This document shows, piece after piece, positions 34,545 to 43,493 of a stretch of 64,000 bases of DNA. The stretch's first letter is position 1; each line of letters starts with the position of its first letter. The notes below the pieces were generated by a model. That model made no database searches and had not been told where the DNA came from. It saw only the letters and a program-made list of their open reading frames with translations. The stretch is from Glycomyces harbinensis (GTDB lineage Bacteria > Actinomycetota > Actinomycetes > Mycobacteriales > Micromonosporaceae), in contig NZ_FNAD01000003.1 in the NCBI RefSeq assembly GCF_900101745.1, positions 401,079 through 465,078 on the forward strand, in the 5' to 3' direction. The position numbers and the translations under genes are program-made.

Positions 34545-34856
34545 ATGAAGCGCTTCCTACGGGACAACGGCTTGAGCGTGGGCTTCGGCCTGCTGTTCCT
34601 CGCCGCGCTGGTCGGCCAGGCCTTCGCCGGGCAGGCCGACTTCAACTACCGCCAGCTCGCCCAGGAGGGCAGGCAGGTCTCGCTGCTGGAGTACGTCGCC
34701 TCGAGCGACTTCGCCGTCGACGTCGCGGAGAACTGGCAGTCGGAGTTCCTGGCGATGGGCTCGATCGTCGTCCTCAGCGTCTACCTGCGCCAGCGCGGCT
34801 CCCCGGAGTCGAAACCGGTCGGCGCCCCGCACGACGCCACCCAGGAGTCGGGCTGA
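34545..34856 (+). CDS. DUF6766 family membrane protein
   Basis: A 103-residue protein. The N-terminus MKRFLRDNGLSVGFGLLFLA leads into a membrane helix, and the middle contains WQSEFLAMGSIVVLSVYLRQ with a second helix, then RGSPESKPV. This matches the DUF6766 family by eye. Function unknown. It is the last gene of the lipoprotein-peptide-DUF6766 unit and is followed by a 15-base-pair terminator shared with the convergent catalase gene. Confidence 0.85.
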   Translation: MKRFLRDNGLSVGFGLLFLAALVGQAFAGQADFNYRQLAQEGRQVSLLEYVASSDFAVDVAENWQSEFLAMGSIVVLSVYLRQRGSPESKPVGAPHDATQESG

Positions 34857-34863
34857 GCACGAC

Positions 34864-34897
34864 GAAGGCCGCCCGCCGGTGTCGGCGGGCGGCCTTC
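34864..34897. terminator. Bidirectional hairpin terminator
   Basis: GAAGGCCGCCCGCCG (34864-34878) and CGGCGGGCGGCCTTC (34883-34897) pair perfectly around GTGT, between the DUF6766 gene and the convergent catalase gene. Confidence 0.85.
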
Positions 34898-34904
34898 GCT
34901 CGAT

Positions 34905-37010
34905 TCAGGCGGGTATGTCGTCGGTCCGCCGGTCCCAGGCCCGGTGGCCCGCGATCGCCCCGGCGAACGCGTCCAGGAACGCCTCGGGCAGGTCGCCGCC
35001 GTTCGCGGCGGTCGTGACCACGCCATGGTCGTCGACCGGTTCGACCCCGTCCGCGCACTCGGCCTCGATGCGCGCCGCGCGCAGCAGCCCCAGGCCCGCG
35101 CCGAACGCCGCGACCGCCTTGCCGTGCTTGTACGCCTCGGCCACGAAGTGGACCGCGCGGCCGTCGCGGCTCAACGCGGCGACGCTGTCGGGACCGCAAG
35201 GGACGGCGACCGCGTCGTACAGGACCGACGCCATCGTGGGCAGGGCCCGGTCGGCCTGGACGTCCTCGCCCGTGGCGCTGGCGATCATGCCGTCGGTCAG
35301 CCCCAGGACCTCCGCGACGGCGCCGCGGCGGTGTAGATCCGCGACCAGCGAGGTGAGCCCGGTCCCGTCGACGCCCTCGGCGGCGAGGACCGCGACCTTG
35401 CGGGTCGCGACCGTGGCGACCGGATCGGTCAACTGCGAGAGCGCGGGCGACGTCCGCCCGCGGTCGGCCGCACCCTCGGCCGGTGCCGCCACGCCGATGC
35501 CCTCCGCCACCCGCTTCGCCAGTTCGAGGTCCACCTGCCGCAGCTGGTCGACGACGCGGGTGCGGATGTCCTTGTCGGTGACCTTGCCCAGCTCGAAACG
35601 GAACGCGGCAACGATGTGCTCGGCCTCGACCTCGCTCATGGAGTGCCAGAACATCGCGGGCTGGCTGTAGAAGTCCTTGAAGCTCTCCGAGCGGCGGCGG
35701 ATCTTGGCGCCCTCCACCTTCTCGGCGTAGTGCGTGAACGAGCGGTCAGCGCCGGGCGCCGGGTCGTTCCCCGAGATCGTGTTCTTGTTGTAGGACGTCG
35801 CCGAAGTGTGGACCCGGTGCTGGCCGTAGCCGTCGCGCTGGTCGTTGTGTACCTCGGCGACGGGCCGGTTGACCGGGATCTGCGCGAAGTTCGAGCCGCC
35901 GAGGCGGATCAGCTGCGTGTCCAGGTACGAGAAGTTGCGGGCCTGGAGCAGCGGGTCGTTGGTGAAGTCGATGCCGGGCACGACGTTCGCGGTGTGGAAC
36001 GCGACCTGCTCGGTCTCGGCGAAGAAGTTGTCCGGGTTGCGGTTGAGCGTGAGCTTCCCGACCGGGCGCACCGGCACCAGCTCCTCGGGGATGAGCTTCG
36101 TGGCGTCGAGCAGGTCGAAGTCGAACGCGAACTCGTCCTCTTCGGGCACGAGTTGGACGCCCAGCTCCCATTCGGGGAAGTCCCCGGCCTCGATCGCGTC
36201 CCACAGGTCGCGGCGGTTGAAGTCGGCGTCGGCCCCGGCGATCTTCTGGACCTCGTCCCACACCAGTGAGTGCGTGCCGAGCGCCGGCGTCCAGTGGAAC
36301 TTCACGAACGTGCCGCGCCCGTTCGCGTCGACCAGGCGGAACGTGTGGACGCCGAAGCCCTGCATCATCCGGTAGGAGCGCGGCAGCGCCCGGTCGGACA
36401 TGAGCCACATGATCGCGTGGAGCGTCTCGGGCTGGAGCGACACGAAGTCCCAGAGGGTGTCGTGCGCGGAGGCGGCCTGCGGGATCTCGTTGCGCGGCTC
36501 GGGCTTGACCGCGTGCACGAAGTCGGGGAACTTGGCCCCGTCCTGGATGAAGAAGACCGGGAAGTTGTTGCCGACCAGGTCGTAGTTGCCTTCGCTCGTG
36601 TAGAACTTCACGGCGAAGCCGCGCACGTCGCGGACGGTGTCGGCCGAGCCGCGCGAGCCGGCGACGGTGGAGAACCGCAGGAACACCGGCGTGGTCGCGT
36701 CAGGATCGGTCAGGAACGCCGCGGTCGTGTAGTCGCGCAGCCAGTCGTCGTAGGGCTGGAAGACGCCGTAGGCGCCGGCGCCGCGCGCGTGGACCACGCG
36801 CTCGGGAATGCGCTCGTGGTCGAAGTGGGTGATCTTCTCCCTGACGTGGAAGTCCTCCATCAGGGTCGGGCCGCGCTCGCCCGCGGCGAGCGAATCGTCG
36901 GTGTGGTCGACGCGGACTCCCTGCTGGGTGGTCAGCGCCTGGTCGTCATCGGCTACACGGTCGCGGTCGAGCTGTTCGTCCTTGCGATCGCGTGCGGCGT
37001 CCTTCGCCAT
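34905..37010 (-). CDS. katE: Large-subunit clade 2 catalase (KatE/HPII type)
   Basis: A 701-residue haem catalase that converts hydrogen peroxide to water and oxygen. The catalytic histidine is H74 (RVVHARGAG), the distal asparagine is about N148 ([20 protein letters not shown]), and the proximal haem tyrosine is in [20 protein letters not shown]. Residues from about 540 form the extra C-terminal flavodoxin/DJ-1-like domain ([14 protein letters not shown] to [12 protein letters not shown]) that marks the large-subunit clade. No signal peptide. The N-terminal 30 residues are charged. It stands between the DUF6766 unit and Ku with no linked peroxide regulator. Confidence 0.96.
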   Translation of the reverse strand: MAKDAARDRKDEQLDRDRVADDDQALTTQQGVRVDHTDDSLAAGERGPTLMEDFHVREKITHFDHERIPERVVHARGAGAYGVFQPYDDWLRDYTTAAFLTDPDATTPVFLRFSTVAGSRGSADTVRDVRGFAVKFYTSEGNYDLVGNNFPVFFIQDGAKFPDFVHAVKPEPRNEIPQAASAHDTLWDFVSLQPETLHAIMWLMSDRALPRSYRMMQGFGVHTFRLVDANGRGTFVKFHWTPALGTHSLVWDEVQKIAGADADFNRRDLWDAIEAGDFPEWELGVQLVPEEDEFAFDFDLLDATKLIPEELVPVRPVGKLTLNRNPDNFFAETEQVAFHTANVVPGIDFTNDPLLQARNFSYLDTQLIRLGGSNFAQIPVNRPVAEVHNDQRDGYGQHRVHTSATSYNKNTISGNDPAPGADRSFTHYAEKVEGAKIRRRSESFKDFYSQPAMFWHSMSEVEAEHIVAAFRFELGKVTDKDIRTRVVDQLRQVDLELAKRVAEGIGVAAPAEGAADRGRTSPALSQLTDPVATVATRKVAVLAAEGVDGTGLTSLVADLHRRGAVAEVLGLTDGMIASATGEDVQADRALPTMASVLYDAVAVPCGPDSVAALSRDGRAVHFVAEAYKHGKAVAAFGAGLGLLRAARIEAECADGVEPVDDHGVVTTAANGGDLPEAFLDAFAGAIAGHRAWDRRTDDIPA

Positions 37011-37119
37011 GGTTCGTTCCCCCTTGTTCGGCTGTCCTGAGCCGCACGGTACCCCGCACGAAGGTGGTCAAACGGCGTCTTCGAGCGATCCATGCGACCC
37101 TCGGGCCACCACGCGCCGC

Positions 37120-38013
37120 TCACGCGCTCTTGCGCTTGCGCGCCGTCTTCTTGGCGGTCTTTTTCGCGGGCGACTTGCGCGCCGCGGTCTTCTTCGCCGT
37201 CTTCTTCGCGGTTTTCTTGGCCGTCTTCTTCGCCGGCCGCCGCGGGCTCGAGGGCTGCTTGGCCGCGACGCTGCGTTCCAGCGCGTCCATGAGGTCGATG
37301 ACCTTCGCCTTCGGCCGGGTGTCCTCCGACTTGACGACCGCGCGACCCTCCTTCTTGGCGTCGATGGCCTCCTGCAGCGCCTCCTGGTAGGCGTCGCTGT
37401 ACTCCTCGGGCCGGAAGTCCTTGGACATGGAGTCGATGAGAGTGCCGGCCATCTGGAGCTCCTGCTTCCTCGCCTCGCCGCCGACCCCGCTGACCTCGGG
37501 CTTGCGGATCTCGTCGGGCCACAGCATCGTGTGCACCATGAGCACGTCGTCGCGGGGCCGCAGGGCGGCCAGGCTCTCCCGGCGCCGCAGCGTGATCTTG
37601 ACGATCGCGATCTTCTCCTTGCCGAGCAGCGCCTCGCGCAGCAGCACGTAGGGCTTGGCCGCGCCCTTGCCCGGTTCGGCGTAGTAGGACCGCTGGTAGT
37701 GGATCGGGTCGATCTGCTCGACGGGCACGAACTCGAGCACGTCGATCGTCTTCGACGAGCTGACGGGCAGGTCCGCGAGGTCGTCCTCGTCGAGGAGGAC
37801 CACCTCGCCCTCGTCGGTCTCCACGCCCTTGACGATGTCCTCGGGCTCCACGGGCTCCTCGTCGATCTCGCAGATCTTCTGGTAGCGGATCCGTCCCGCG
37901 TCGGCCGCGTGGTACTGGTGCAGCGAGAGATCGTGGCTGCCCGTGGCGGAGCGCAGGCTGACCGGGATGCTCACCAGCCCGAATGCGATCACACCGTTCC
38001 ATAGCGCAGGCAT
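37120..38013 (-). CDS. ku: Non-homologous end-joining protein Ku
   Basis: A 297-residue bacterial Ku that binds DNA double-strand ends and recruits LigD. The N-terminus MPALWNGVIAFGLVSIPVSL is diagnostic. The core contains QKICEIDEEPVEPEDIVKG, RSYYAEPGKGAAKPYVLLRE and HTMLWPDEIRKP. The C-terminal 55 residues are a long Lys/Ala tail with repeated AKKTAKK units, likely a non-specific DNA contact. Start ATG 38013; an in-frame ATG at 38046 would add 11 atypical residues. It is divergent from the ligase and polymerase genes, making a complete repair locus. Confidence 0.95.
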   Translation of the reverse strand: MPALWNGVIAFGLVSIPVSLRSATGSHDLSLHQYHAADAGRIRYQKICEIDEEPVEPEDIVKGVETDEGEVVLLDEDDLADLPVSSSKTIDVLEFVPVEQIDPIHYQRSYYAEPGKGAAKPYVLLREALLGKEKIAIVKITLRRRESLAALRPRDDVLMVHTMLWPDEIRKPEVSGVGGEARKQELQMAGTLIDSMSKDFRPEEYSDAYQEALQEAIDAKKEGRAVVKSEDTRPKAKVIDLMDALERSVAAKQPSSPRRPAKKTAKKTAKKTAKKTAARKSPAKKTAKKTARKRKSA

Positions 38014-38205
38014 GACCACAGCATGGCACTCGGAGTGATCATTCATGCGCAATACGTAATCTTCCTTCATCTCTCGACGGTTTGCGGCCGTCGCGGCCGG
38101 GTATCTCCGGCCCATGGCACGGGGGACAACGCCTGATCGATACCGGGAGAGACGGGACTTCTCGAAGTCCCGTGCGACCCGGCGCGCCCGAATGCCGGCG
38201 GCACC

Positions 38206-39147
38206 GTGACCGGCTTTCGACCGCTCATGCTCGCGACGCTCACCGAGCGCCGCTTCTCCCACGCGGACTGGCTCTTCGAGCGGAAACTCGACGGCATGCG
38301 CGCGCTGGCGGTCCGGGACGGGAACGGGCCCCAGCTGTGGTCGCGCAACGAGCGGCGCATCGACGAGAGCTTCCCCGAACTCGTCGACGCGCTCGGCGAG
38401 CTGGGCGGCCCCCGGTTCGCGGCCGACGGCGAGATCGTCGCGTTCGACGGCAGGCTGATGAGCTTCGCGCGGCTCCAGGGCCGCATGCACCTCACCGGCG
38501 CCGACCGCATCGCCGCGACCGGCGTCGACGTCTTCTACTACCTGTTCGACCTCCTGTCCTACGACGGGGACGACCTGACCCGCCTGCCGCTGCGCGAGCG
38601 CAAGCGGATCCTTAAGGGCGCCTTCGACTTCCACGACCCGCTGCGGTACTCCGCCCACCGCAACGCCGACGGCGAGGACTACTACCGGCTGGCCTGCGAG
38701 CGCGGCTGGGAAGGGCTGATCGCCAAGCGCGCCGCGTCGCGCTACCGCCCGGGCCGCTCGAAGGACTGGCTCAAGTTCAAGTGCGTGCGCCACCAGGAGT
38801 TCGTGGTCGGCGGCTTCACCGACCCGCAGGGTTCGCGCGCCGGCTTCGGCGCGCTCCTGGTGGGCTACCACGACGGCCGCGCCGGGCTGCGGTACGCGGG
38901 CAAGGTCGGCACCGGATACGACGAACGCACCCTGCGGGCGCTGCGCGGGCGGATGGACGCGCTCGCCCGGGACGAGAGCCCGTTCGCCGATCCGGTCCGC
39001 GAACGGGGCGCCCACTGGATCCGCCCGGAACTGGTGGTGCAGGTGGGTTTCAGCGAGTGGACCACCGACGGCATGCTGCGCCACCCGCGGTACCAGGGGG
39101 AACGCGCGGACAAGCCGGCCGCGGACGTGGTGAGGGAGACGGTCTGA
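38206..39147 (+). CDS. ligD: ATP-dependent DNA ligase (LigD ligase domain as separate protein)
   Basis: A 313-residue ligase corresponding to the ligase domain of LigD. The nucleotidylated lysine is K27 in FERKLDGMRAL. Other motifs are WSRNERRIDESFPEL, DGEIVAFDG, YLFDLLSY, GWEGLIAKRAASRYRPG and DWLKFKC; the OB-fold follows. There is no polymerase or 3'-phosphoesterase domain in the same chain; the polymerase is the next gene, one base after this stop. Start GTG 38206. It seals ends held by Ku. Confidence 0.94.
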   Translation: MTGFRPLMLATLTERRFSHADWLFERKLDGMRALAVRDGNGPQLWSRNERRIDESFPELVDALGELGGPRFAADGEIVAFDGRLMSFARLQGRMHLTGADRIAATGVDVFYYLFDLLSYDGDDLTRLPLRERKRILKGAFDFHDPLRYSAHRNADGEDYYRLACERGWEGLIAKRAASRYRPGRSKDWLKFKCVRHQEFVVGGFTDPQGSRAGFGALLVGYHDGRAGLRYAGKVGTGYDERTLRALRGRMDALARDESPFADPVRERGAHWIRPELVVQVGFSEWTTDGMLRHPRYQGERADKPAADVVRETV

Positions 39148-39148
39148 C

Positions 39149-40057
39149 ATGGCGACGCTGCACGTGGCCGGGCACGACATCAAGGTGTCCACACTCGACA
39201 AGGAGCTGTTCCCCGAGGACCGCTTCCGCAAGGGCGACGTGCTCCTGCACTACCTCGCGGTCGCCGAGGCGATGCTCCCGCACCTGGCCGGGCGCCCGCT
39301 CACCATGCGCCGCTTCCCGCACGGCATCGGGGCCGAGGGGTTCTTCCAGAAGGAGGCGTCCGAGTACTTCCCCGACTGGATCAGGTCCGTCGAGGTGGCG
39401 CACCGGCACGGCGAGGGCTCGACCCGGTACGTGGTCTGCGACGACACCGCGACCCTGATCTACCTGGCGAACCACGCCACGATCGAGTTCCACGTCTGGC
39501 CCGCGACCGCGGACCGGCTCGACCGCCCCGACCGCCTGGTGATCGACCTGGACCCGCCCGACGGGGTCGCGGTGTCCACCCTCCGCTCGGTCGCGCGGCG
39601 GGCGCGGGACCTCTTCCTCGAGCTCGGGTTGACGCCGTACGTGCAGGCCACGGGCGGGCGCGGCTACCACGTGGTCGCGCCGCTCGACCGCTCGGCCGAC
39701 TTCAAGTTCGTCCGCGACCTGGCCGGCGCCATGGCCGAGCGCCTCGCCGCGGACGACCCCGAAGGACTGACGACCGCGCTGCGCAAGAACCGCCGCGGCG
39801 ACCGGATCTTCCTGGACGTCAACCGCAACGGCCGCGCGCAGACGTTCGTCGCCCCGTATTCGCTGCGCGCCCGGCCGGGCGTCTCGGTCGCGACCCCGCT
39901 GGACTGGAGCGAACTGGGCCGGTCCGCGCCGAACAGCTTCACCGCGGCGTCCATCGGCAGGCGCCTCGCGCGCAAGGCCGACCCGTGGGCGGACATGGAC
40001 GAGTACGCCGCCGCCCCGGCCGCCGCCCGCAGGCGCCTGGACGCCTTGAACGGCTGA
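39149..40057 (+). CDS. ligD: LigD-type DNA polymerase/primase domain protein
   Basis: A 302-residue archaeo-eukaryotic-primase-type polymerase equal to the LigD Pol domain. The start VAGHDIKVSTLDKELFPE, the metal site RLVIDLDPPDG (Asp pair), ATGGRGYHVVAPLD and the third aspartate region RIFLDVNRNGRAQTFVAPYS are all present. It fills gaps and adds nucleotides at ends during joining. It follows the ligase gene after one base. The phosphoesterase module of three-domain LigD is not encoded in the window. Confidence 0.94.
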   Translation: MATLHVAGHDIKVSTLDKELFPEDRFRKGDVLLHYLAVAEAMLPHLAGRPLTMRRFPHGIGAEGFFQKEASEYFPDWIRSVEVAHRHGEGSTRYVVCDDTATLIYLANHATIEFHVWPATADRLDRPDRLVIDLDPPDGVAVSTLRSVARRARDLFLELGLTPYVQATGGRGYHVVAPLDRSADFKFVRDLAGAMAERLAADDPEGLTTALRKNRRGDRIFLDVNRNGRAQTFVAPYSLRARPGVSVATPLDWSELGRSAPNSFTAASIGRRLARKADPWADMDEYAAAPAAARRRLDALNG

Positions 40058-40208
40058 CCCGATCGGGTCCCGGGCCCCGTCGCGCCCGGCGGTTCTCGCC
40101 GGGACGATTTCGTGATGCGATGTGATGGAGTGGGCTGAACGCGGCGCAGCCCGGCGACCCCAGAGCCGGACCTGGCTGCGGCCCAGTCCTTCTACGCGAG
40201 GAGTCCCC

Positions 40209-41873
40209 TTGAAGCCCTTGTCCTCCAACGACCCCGAACAGATCGGCCCCTACCGAACCATCGCCGAGCTGGGGCGCGGCGCGATGGGGCGCGTACTGCT
40301 CGGCGCCGGCCCGGACGGGCGGCTGGTCGCCGTCAAGATGATCCGCGAATGGCTGGTCGAGGACGAGGAGTTCAAGGCCCGCTTCCGCGAGGAGGTGCGC
40401 AAGTCCCGGCAGGTGTCGGGTCACTACACCGCCGCCGTGGTCAAGGCCGGCCCCGAGGACCCGCTCCCGTGGCTCGCCTCCGAGTTCCTCCGCGGCCCCA
40501 CGCTGGGCATGGCGATCGAGGCGGGAGGCCCGCTCCCCGAACCGGCGGTGCTCCGCCTGGCGGCCGGGCTCGCCTCGGCCCTGGAATCCATCCACGAGGC
40601 CGGGGTGATCCACCGGGACCTCAAGCCGGGCAACATCCTCCTGGAGGCGAGCGGCCCCCGTGTCATCGACTTCGGCATCGCCCGCGCGATCGAGGGCTCC
40701 GACCTCACGCGTACCGGCGCCGTCATCGGCACGCCGGGTTTCATGTCGCCCGAACAGGTCCGGTCGCAGCCGATCACCGCCGCCTCCGACGTGTTCTCGC
40801 TCGGCTCGGTGCTCGTCCTGGCCTGCACGGGAGACAGCCCGTTCGCGGCCGCGTCCACCCTGGACATCATGAACAGCGTGGTCCGGGCCGATCCCGACCT
40901 GGACGGCGTGCCCGAACGCGTCCGCGCCATCGCCGCGCGCTGCCTCGTCGTCGACCCCGCGGACCGGCCCGGCCCGGGCGAACTCCTGGAACTCATCGGC
41001 CCGGTCGCGCCGACGTCGCGGCCCTGGCCCGACGCCGTCACGGCCCTGGCGGACGAGCAGGAGCGCGAGCTCATGCGCCTGCTCGACAACGCGGGGGAGG
41101 ACCGCACCCTCGTCGACAACGGTCCGACGATGGTCACCGACCCGAACCGGCCCACCTGGGCCGCCCCGCCCGCGGCTCCCCGATCGGATCCGCCTCGCAA
41201 ACCCGCCTCCGATCGGCCGCGCGGCAAACCGACGCCACCCGACCCGCCTCGCCGCAAGCCGGCCTCGCCGCCGAAGCCGGGGCCCGAGATCAACGTCCCG
41301 CCCGTGGCGCCGCCCGGCTCCGGCGACCAGTCGCAGGTGCGCACCGGCGCCGGAGCGGCCGCGTTCTTCATCTGCATCGCCGTCATCGGGGCCCTGCTGT
41401 GGTACGCGAACCGCGACGACGACGAGGACTCCGGAACCCTGTCCGACAGCCATGCGGCGTACGTCCAGGACTGCCAGGACGCCGGATACACCGAGTCGGA
41501 GTGCGAGTCCTCCTGGTCGAACGATCCGTCATCCACTTGGGACGGTGAGTTCTTCGCTGAGGAGGAGGACGACGCCTACTACGAGGACGAGGAGTTCGCG
41601 GAGACCACCGCATCGGGCCCGTCGGAGTCGGAGGTCTACAAGCAGGAGTGCCAGGACGCCGGGTACTCCCAGTCGGAGTGCGACACGTCCTGGATCAACG
41701 ACCCCTCATACACCTGGACCGGAGTCCTCTACGACGAGAACGGCTCCACCGGCCTGACGCAGCGCGACCAATACGTCCTGGACTGCCAGGCGGACGGCTA
41801 CTCGCTGGAGGACTGCGAGTACTCCTGGATCCACGACCCCTCGTACACCTGGACCGGCGAGATCTACTACTGA
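40209..41873 (+). CDS. Receptor-type Ser/Thr protein kinase with three Cys repeats outside the cell
   Basis: A 554-residue membrane kinase starting at TTG 40209 (AGGAG 5 bases upstream). The kinase domain covers residues 12-265: ELGRGAMGRVLLG glycine loop, K43 in VAVKMI, VIHRDLKPGNIL, DFGIAR and TPGFMSPEQV. A Pro/Arg-rich linker (residues 300-375) leads to one membrane helix (GAAAFFICIAVIGALLWYA). The outer part holds three tandem 29-residue repeats of the form Y-x3-C-x3-G-Y-(S/T)-x2-(E/D)-C-x2-S-W-x-(N/H)-D-P-S-x-T-W-x-G, separated by acidic linkers. Ligand unknown. A strong terminator follows. Confidence 0.92.
   Translation: MKPLSSNDPEQIGPYRTIAELGRGAMGRVLLGAGPDGRLVAVKMIREWLVEDEEFKARFREEVRKSRQVSGHYTAAVVKAGPEDPLPWLASEFLRGPTLGMAIEAGGPLPEPAVLRLAAGLASALESIHEAGVIHRDLKPGNILLEASGPRVIDFGIARAIEGSDLTRTGAVIGTPGFMSPEQVRSQPITAASDVFSLGSVLVLACTGDSPFAAASTLDIMNSVVRADPDLDGVPERVRAIAARCLVVDPADRPGPGELLELIGPVAPTSRPWPDAVTALADEQERELMRLLDNAGEDRTLVDNGPTMVTDPNRPTWAAPPAAPRSDPPRKPASDRPRGKPTPPDPPRRKPASPPKPGPEINVPPVAPPGSGDQSQVRTGAGAAAFFICIAVIGALLWYANRDDDEDSGTLSDSHAAYVQDCQDAGYTESECESSWSNDPSSTWDGEFFAEEEDDAYYEDEEFAETTASGPSESEVYKQECQDAGYSQSECDTSWINDPSYTWTGVLYDENGSTGLTQRDQYVLDCQADGYSLEDCEYSWIHDPSYTWTGEIYY
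41460..41858 (+). repeat. Three 29-codon repeats in the kinase ectodomain
   Basis: Repeat units lie at 41460-41546, 41637-41723 and 41772-41858. Each codes for a 29-residue unit with two cysteines ten residues apart and the ending WxNDPSxTWxG (HDPS in the third). Units two and three are the most alike (NDPSYTWTG and HDPSYTWTG). Spacing between units varies (90 and 48 bases), so this is an old module duplication rather than slippage. Confidence 0.85.
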
Positions 41874-41877
41874 GCGC

Positions 41878-41920
41878 GGCGCCGCGCCCGGATCGGGAAG
41901 GCCGATCCGGACGCGGCGCC
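41878..41920. terminator. Bidirectional hairpin terminator
   Basis: GGCGCCGCG/CGCGGCGCC and CCGGATCGG/CCGATCCGG form an 18-base-pair stem with one C-A mismatch, between the convergent kinase and azoreductase genes. Confidence 0.85.
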
Positions 41921-41927
41921 CAGACCG

Positions 41928-42560
41928 TCAGTTTCCGGCGATCGCCCGGCCGGCCTCCTTGGCCGCCGCCAGCGCCTGCTGGTGCTGCTCGGCGGCAAGG
42001 CCGCGGAGGCTTTCCATGGCAGGGTTGGTTCCGGCGAGGGTGAGCTCGCGCTTGACCACCGTCAGGTCGGCGCCCCAGAGGTCGCCGATCACGCGCTCGA
42101 GGTACGGCGTGGAGTGGTCCCAGCCGTGGCGGGGCGTGCCGGGGCCGTAGCCGCCGCCGATGGACGTGACGAGGACCGTGGGCGTGCCCTTGAGGACCGG
42201 GGTGGTCGCCCCGGCGCCCGAGATGACCAGGTCGGCCCAGGTCTTGAAGTGCTGCGAGACGCCGTAGTTGTAGAGCGGGACGGCCAGGATCGCCGCGTCG
42301 GCGGCCTGGATCTCCTCGGCCAGTTCGGCGGCCAGCTCCAGGGCCCGGCGGTGCGACTCGTCGCGCTGGTCCTCGGGGGTGAAGCCGCCGACCGTGGCGT
42401 GCACCCATGCTTCGGAGGGCAGGGGGTCGGTGCCCAGGTGGCGACGGGTGACGGTGCCTCCGGCGTGGGTCGCCGACCACTCGGCCTCGGCGAGATCGGC
42501 GATCTCGGCGCTGGTCGAGGTGCCGGGCAGGATGCTGGCGTCCAGGCGGAACAGATTCAT
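41928..42560 (-). CDS. azoR: FMN-dependent NADH-azoreductase
   Basis: A 210-residue flavodoxin-like oxidoreductase. The FMN phosphate loop is LDASILPGTSTSAEIADLAE, and the second flavin loop is PLYNYGVSQHFKTWADLVI, the AzoR signature. The SIGGGYGPGTPR loop and HSTPYLERVIGDLWG complete the fold. Family members reduce quinones and azo dyes by two-electron transfer and protect against quinone stress. It is divergent from a TetR gene with a dyad operator between, the common arrangement in which that TetR represses the reductase. Confidence 0.92.
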   Translation of the reverse strand: MNLFRLDASILPGTSTSAEIADLAEAEWSATHAGGTVTRRHLGTDPLPSEAWVHATVGGFTPEDQRDESHRRALELAAELAEEIQAADAAILAVPLYNYGVSQHFKTWADLVISGAGATTPVLKGTPTVLVTSIGGGYGPGTPRHGWDHSTPYLERVIGDLWGADLTVVKRELTLAGTNPAMESLRGLAAEQHQQALAAAKEAGRAIAGN

Positions 42561-42660
42561 GCGTGTTGCTCCTTGAGCGGGTGAACCGCGTTCGCGGTTG
42601 TCCGGTGGACCGCGTGGGCGGTCGGGTGCGGGACCTCGCCGTTGAGATCCTCGCTCAGTC

Positions 42661-42682
42661 TAAACGGACTTTACCCCGCTTA
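42661..42682. promoter_or_regulatory. TetR-type operator between azoreductase and regulator
   Basis: TAAACGG (42661-42667) and CCGCTTA (42676-42682) form a dyad with 6 of 7 positions matching across 8 bases. The inner TAAAC...CTTTA also has dyad character. TAGATT at 42696-42701 may be the -10 box of the TetR gene, which would place its GTG close to the transcript start. Confidence 0.55.
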
Positions 42683-42707
42683 TATTTCCAGCAGGTAGAT
42701 TGATCTC

Positions 42708-43361
42708 GTGGACCGACCTCTCGTGCAACTGGGCAAGCCGCGCGCCGAGCGCGCCGACGCCAGGCGCAACCGCCTGCGCCTCTTGGAGGTCGCCCGCGAG
42801 ATGATGGCCGAGCACGGCACCGCGAACGTGACGATGGACTCACTCGCCGAGCGGGCCGGACTCGGCAAGGGCACGGTCTTCCGCCGCTTCGGCACCCGCG
42901 CCGGGATCTTCAAGGCCCTCCTGGACGAGGAGGCGCACCGGTTCCAGGAGCAGGTCATCTCCGGTCCGCCCCCGCTGGGCCCCGGAGCGGGACCGGTCGA
43001 GCGCCTGATCGCCTACGGCCGGGTGCGCATCGAATTCCTCATCGCCAACCTCGCGGTCGCGCAGGCCGCGATGGAGCGCGACATCAGGGCGCCGGCCGTC
43101 GAGGTCGACATGACGCAGATGCATCTGCGGATGCTCCTGGGGCAGGCCGACCTCGACGTCCCCGATCTGGACATCCTCGCGACCCAGCTCTCGGCCGCGC
43201 TCGAAGGCCCGCTGCTGCTGTACCTCGCCTCGGCCCCGCCCGTCGAAACGCTCGACGCCGAGCCCGCGCGGCGCCTCGCCGACGGCTGGCAGACCCTTGT
43301 CGAACGGCTCTTCGGCATCGACGCCCCGCGGGGGACCGAAGGCGATGCGCCCCAGCGGTGA
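42708..43361 (+). CDS. TetR family transcriptional regulator
   Basis: A 217-residue TetR regulator. The DNA-binding part is NRLRLLEVAREMMAEHGTAN, VTMDSLAERAGLGKGTVFRR and FGTRAGIFKALLDEE. The C-terminal domain is helical. GTG 42708 lacks a clear ribosome site and lies a few bases after a -10-like box, so the message may be leaderless. It is divergent from the azoreductase, its probable target. The ligand may be a quinone or dye-like compound by analogy, which is inference. Confidence 0.92.
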   Translation: MDRPLVQLGKPRAERADARRNRLRLLEVAREMMAEHGTANVTMDSLAERAGLGKGTVFRRFGTRAGIFKALLDEEAHRFQEQVISGPPPLGPGAGPVERLIAYGRVRIEFLIANLAVAQAAMERDIRAPAVEVDMTQMHLRMLLGQADLDVPDLDILATQLSAALEGPLLLYLASAPPVETLDAEPARRLADGWQTLVERLFGIDAPRGTEGDAPQR

Positions 43362-43493
43362 CCGTCCCGCTCGGTGGCCGCCCGCCTCCGGACAGTGTCC
43401 ATTTGAGTGCCTTGAAATGCCAACGCGGCCAACGAAACCGGTGCGCCGCAGGTCGGTGGCGCCATGTCGGTGCCTCCCTTTAAGCTGCGCGAC

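Noticed and set aside
40056..40069. GACCCGATCGGGTC palindrome after the LigD polymerase gene as a terminator
   Set aside because: It has no loop and no T-run. It may contribute to termination but is too weak to list.
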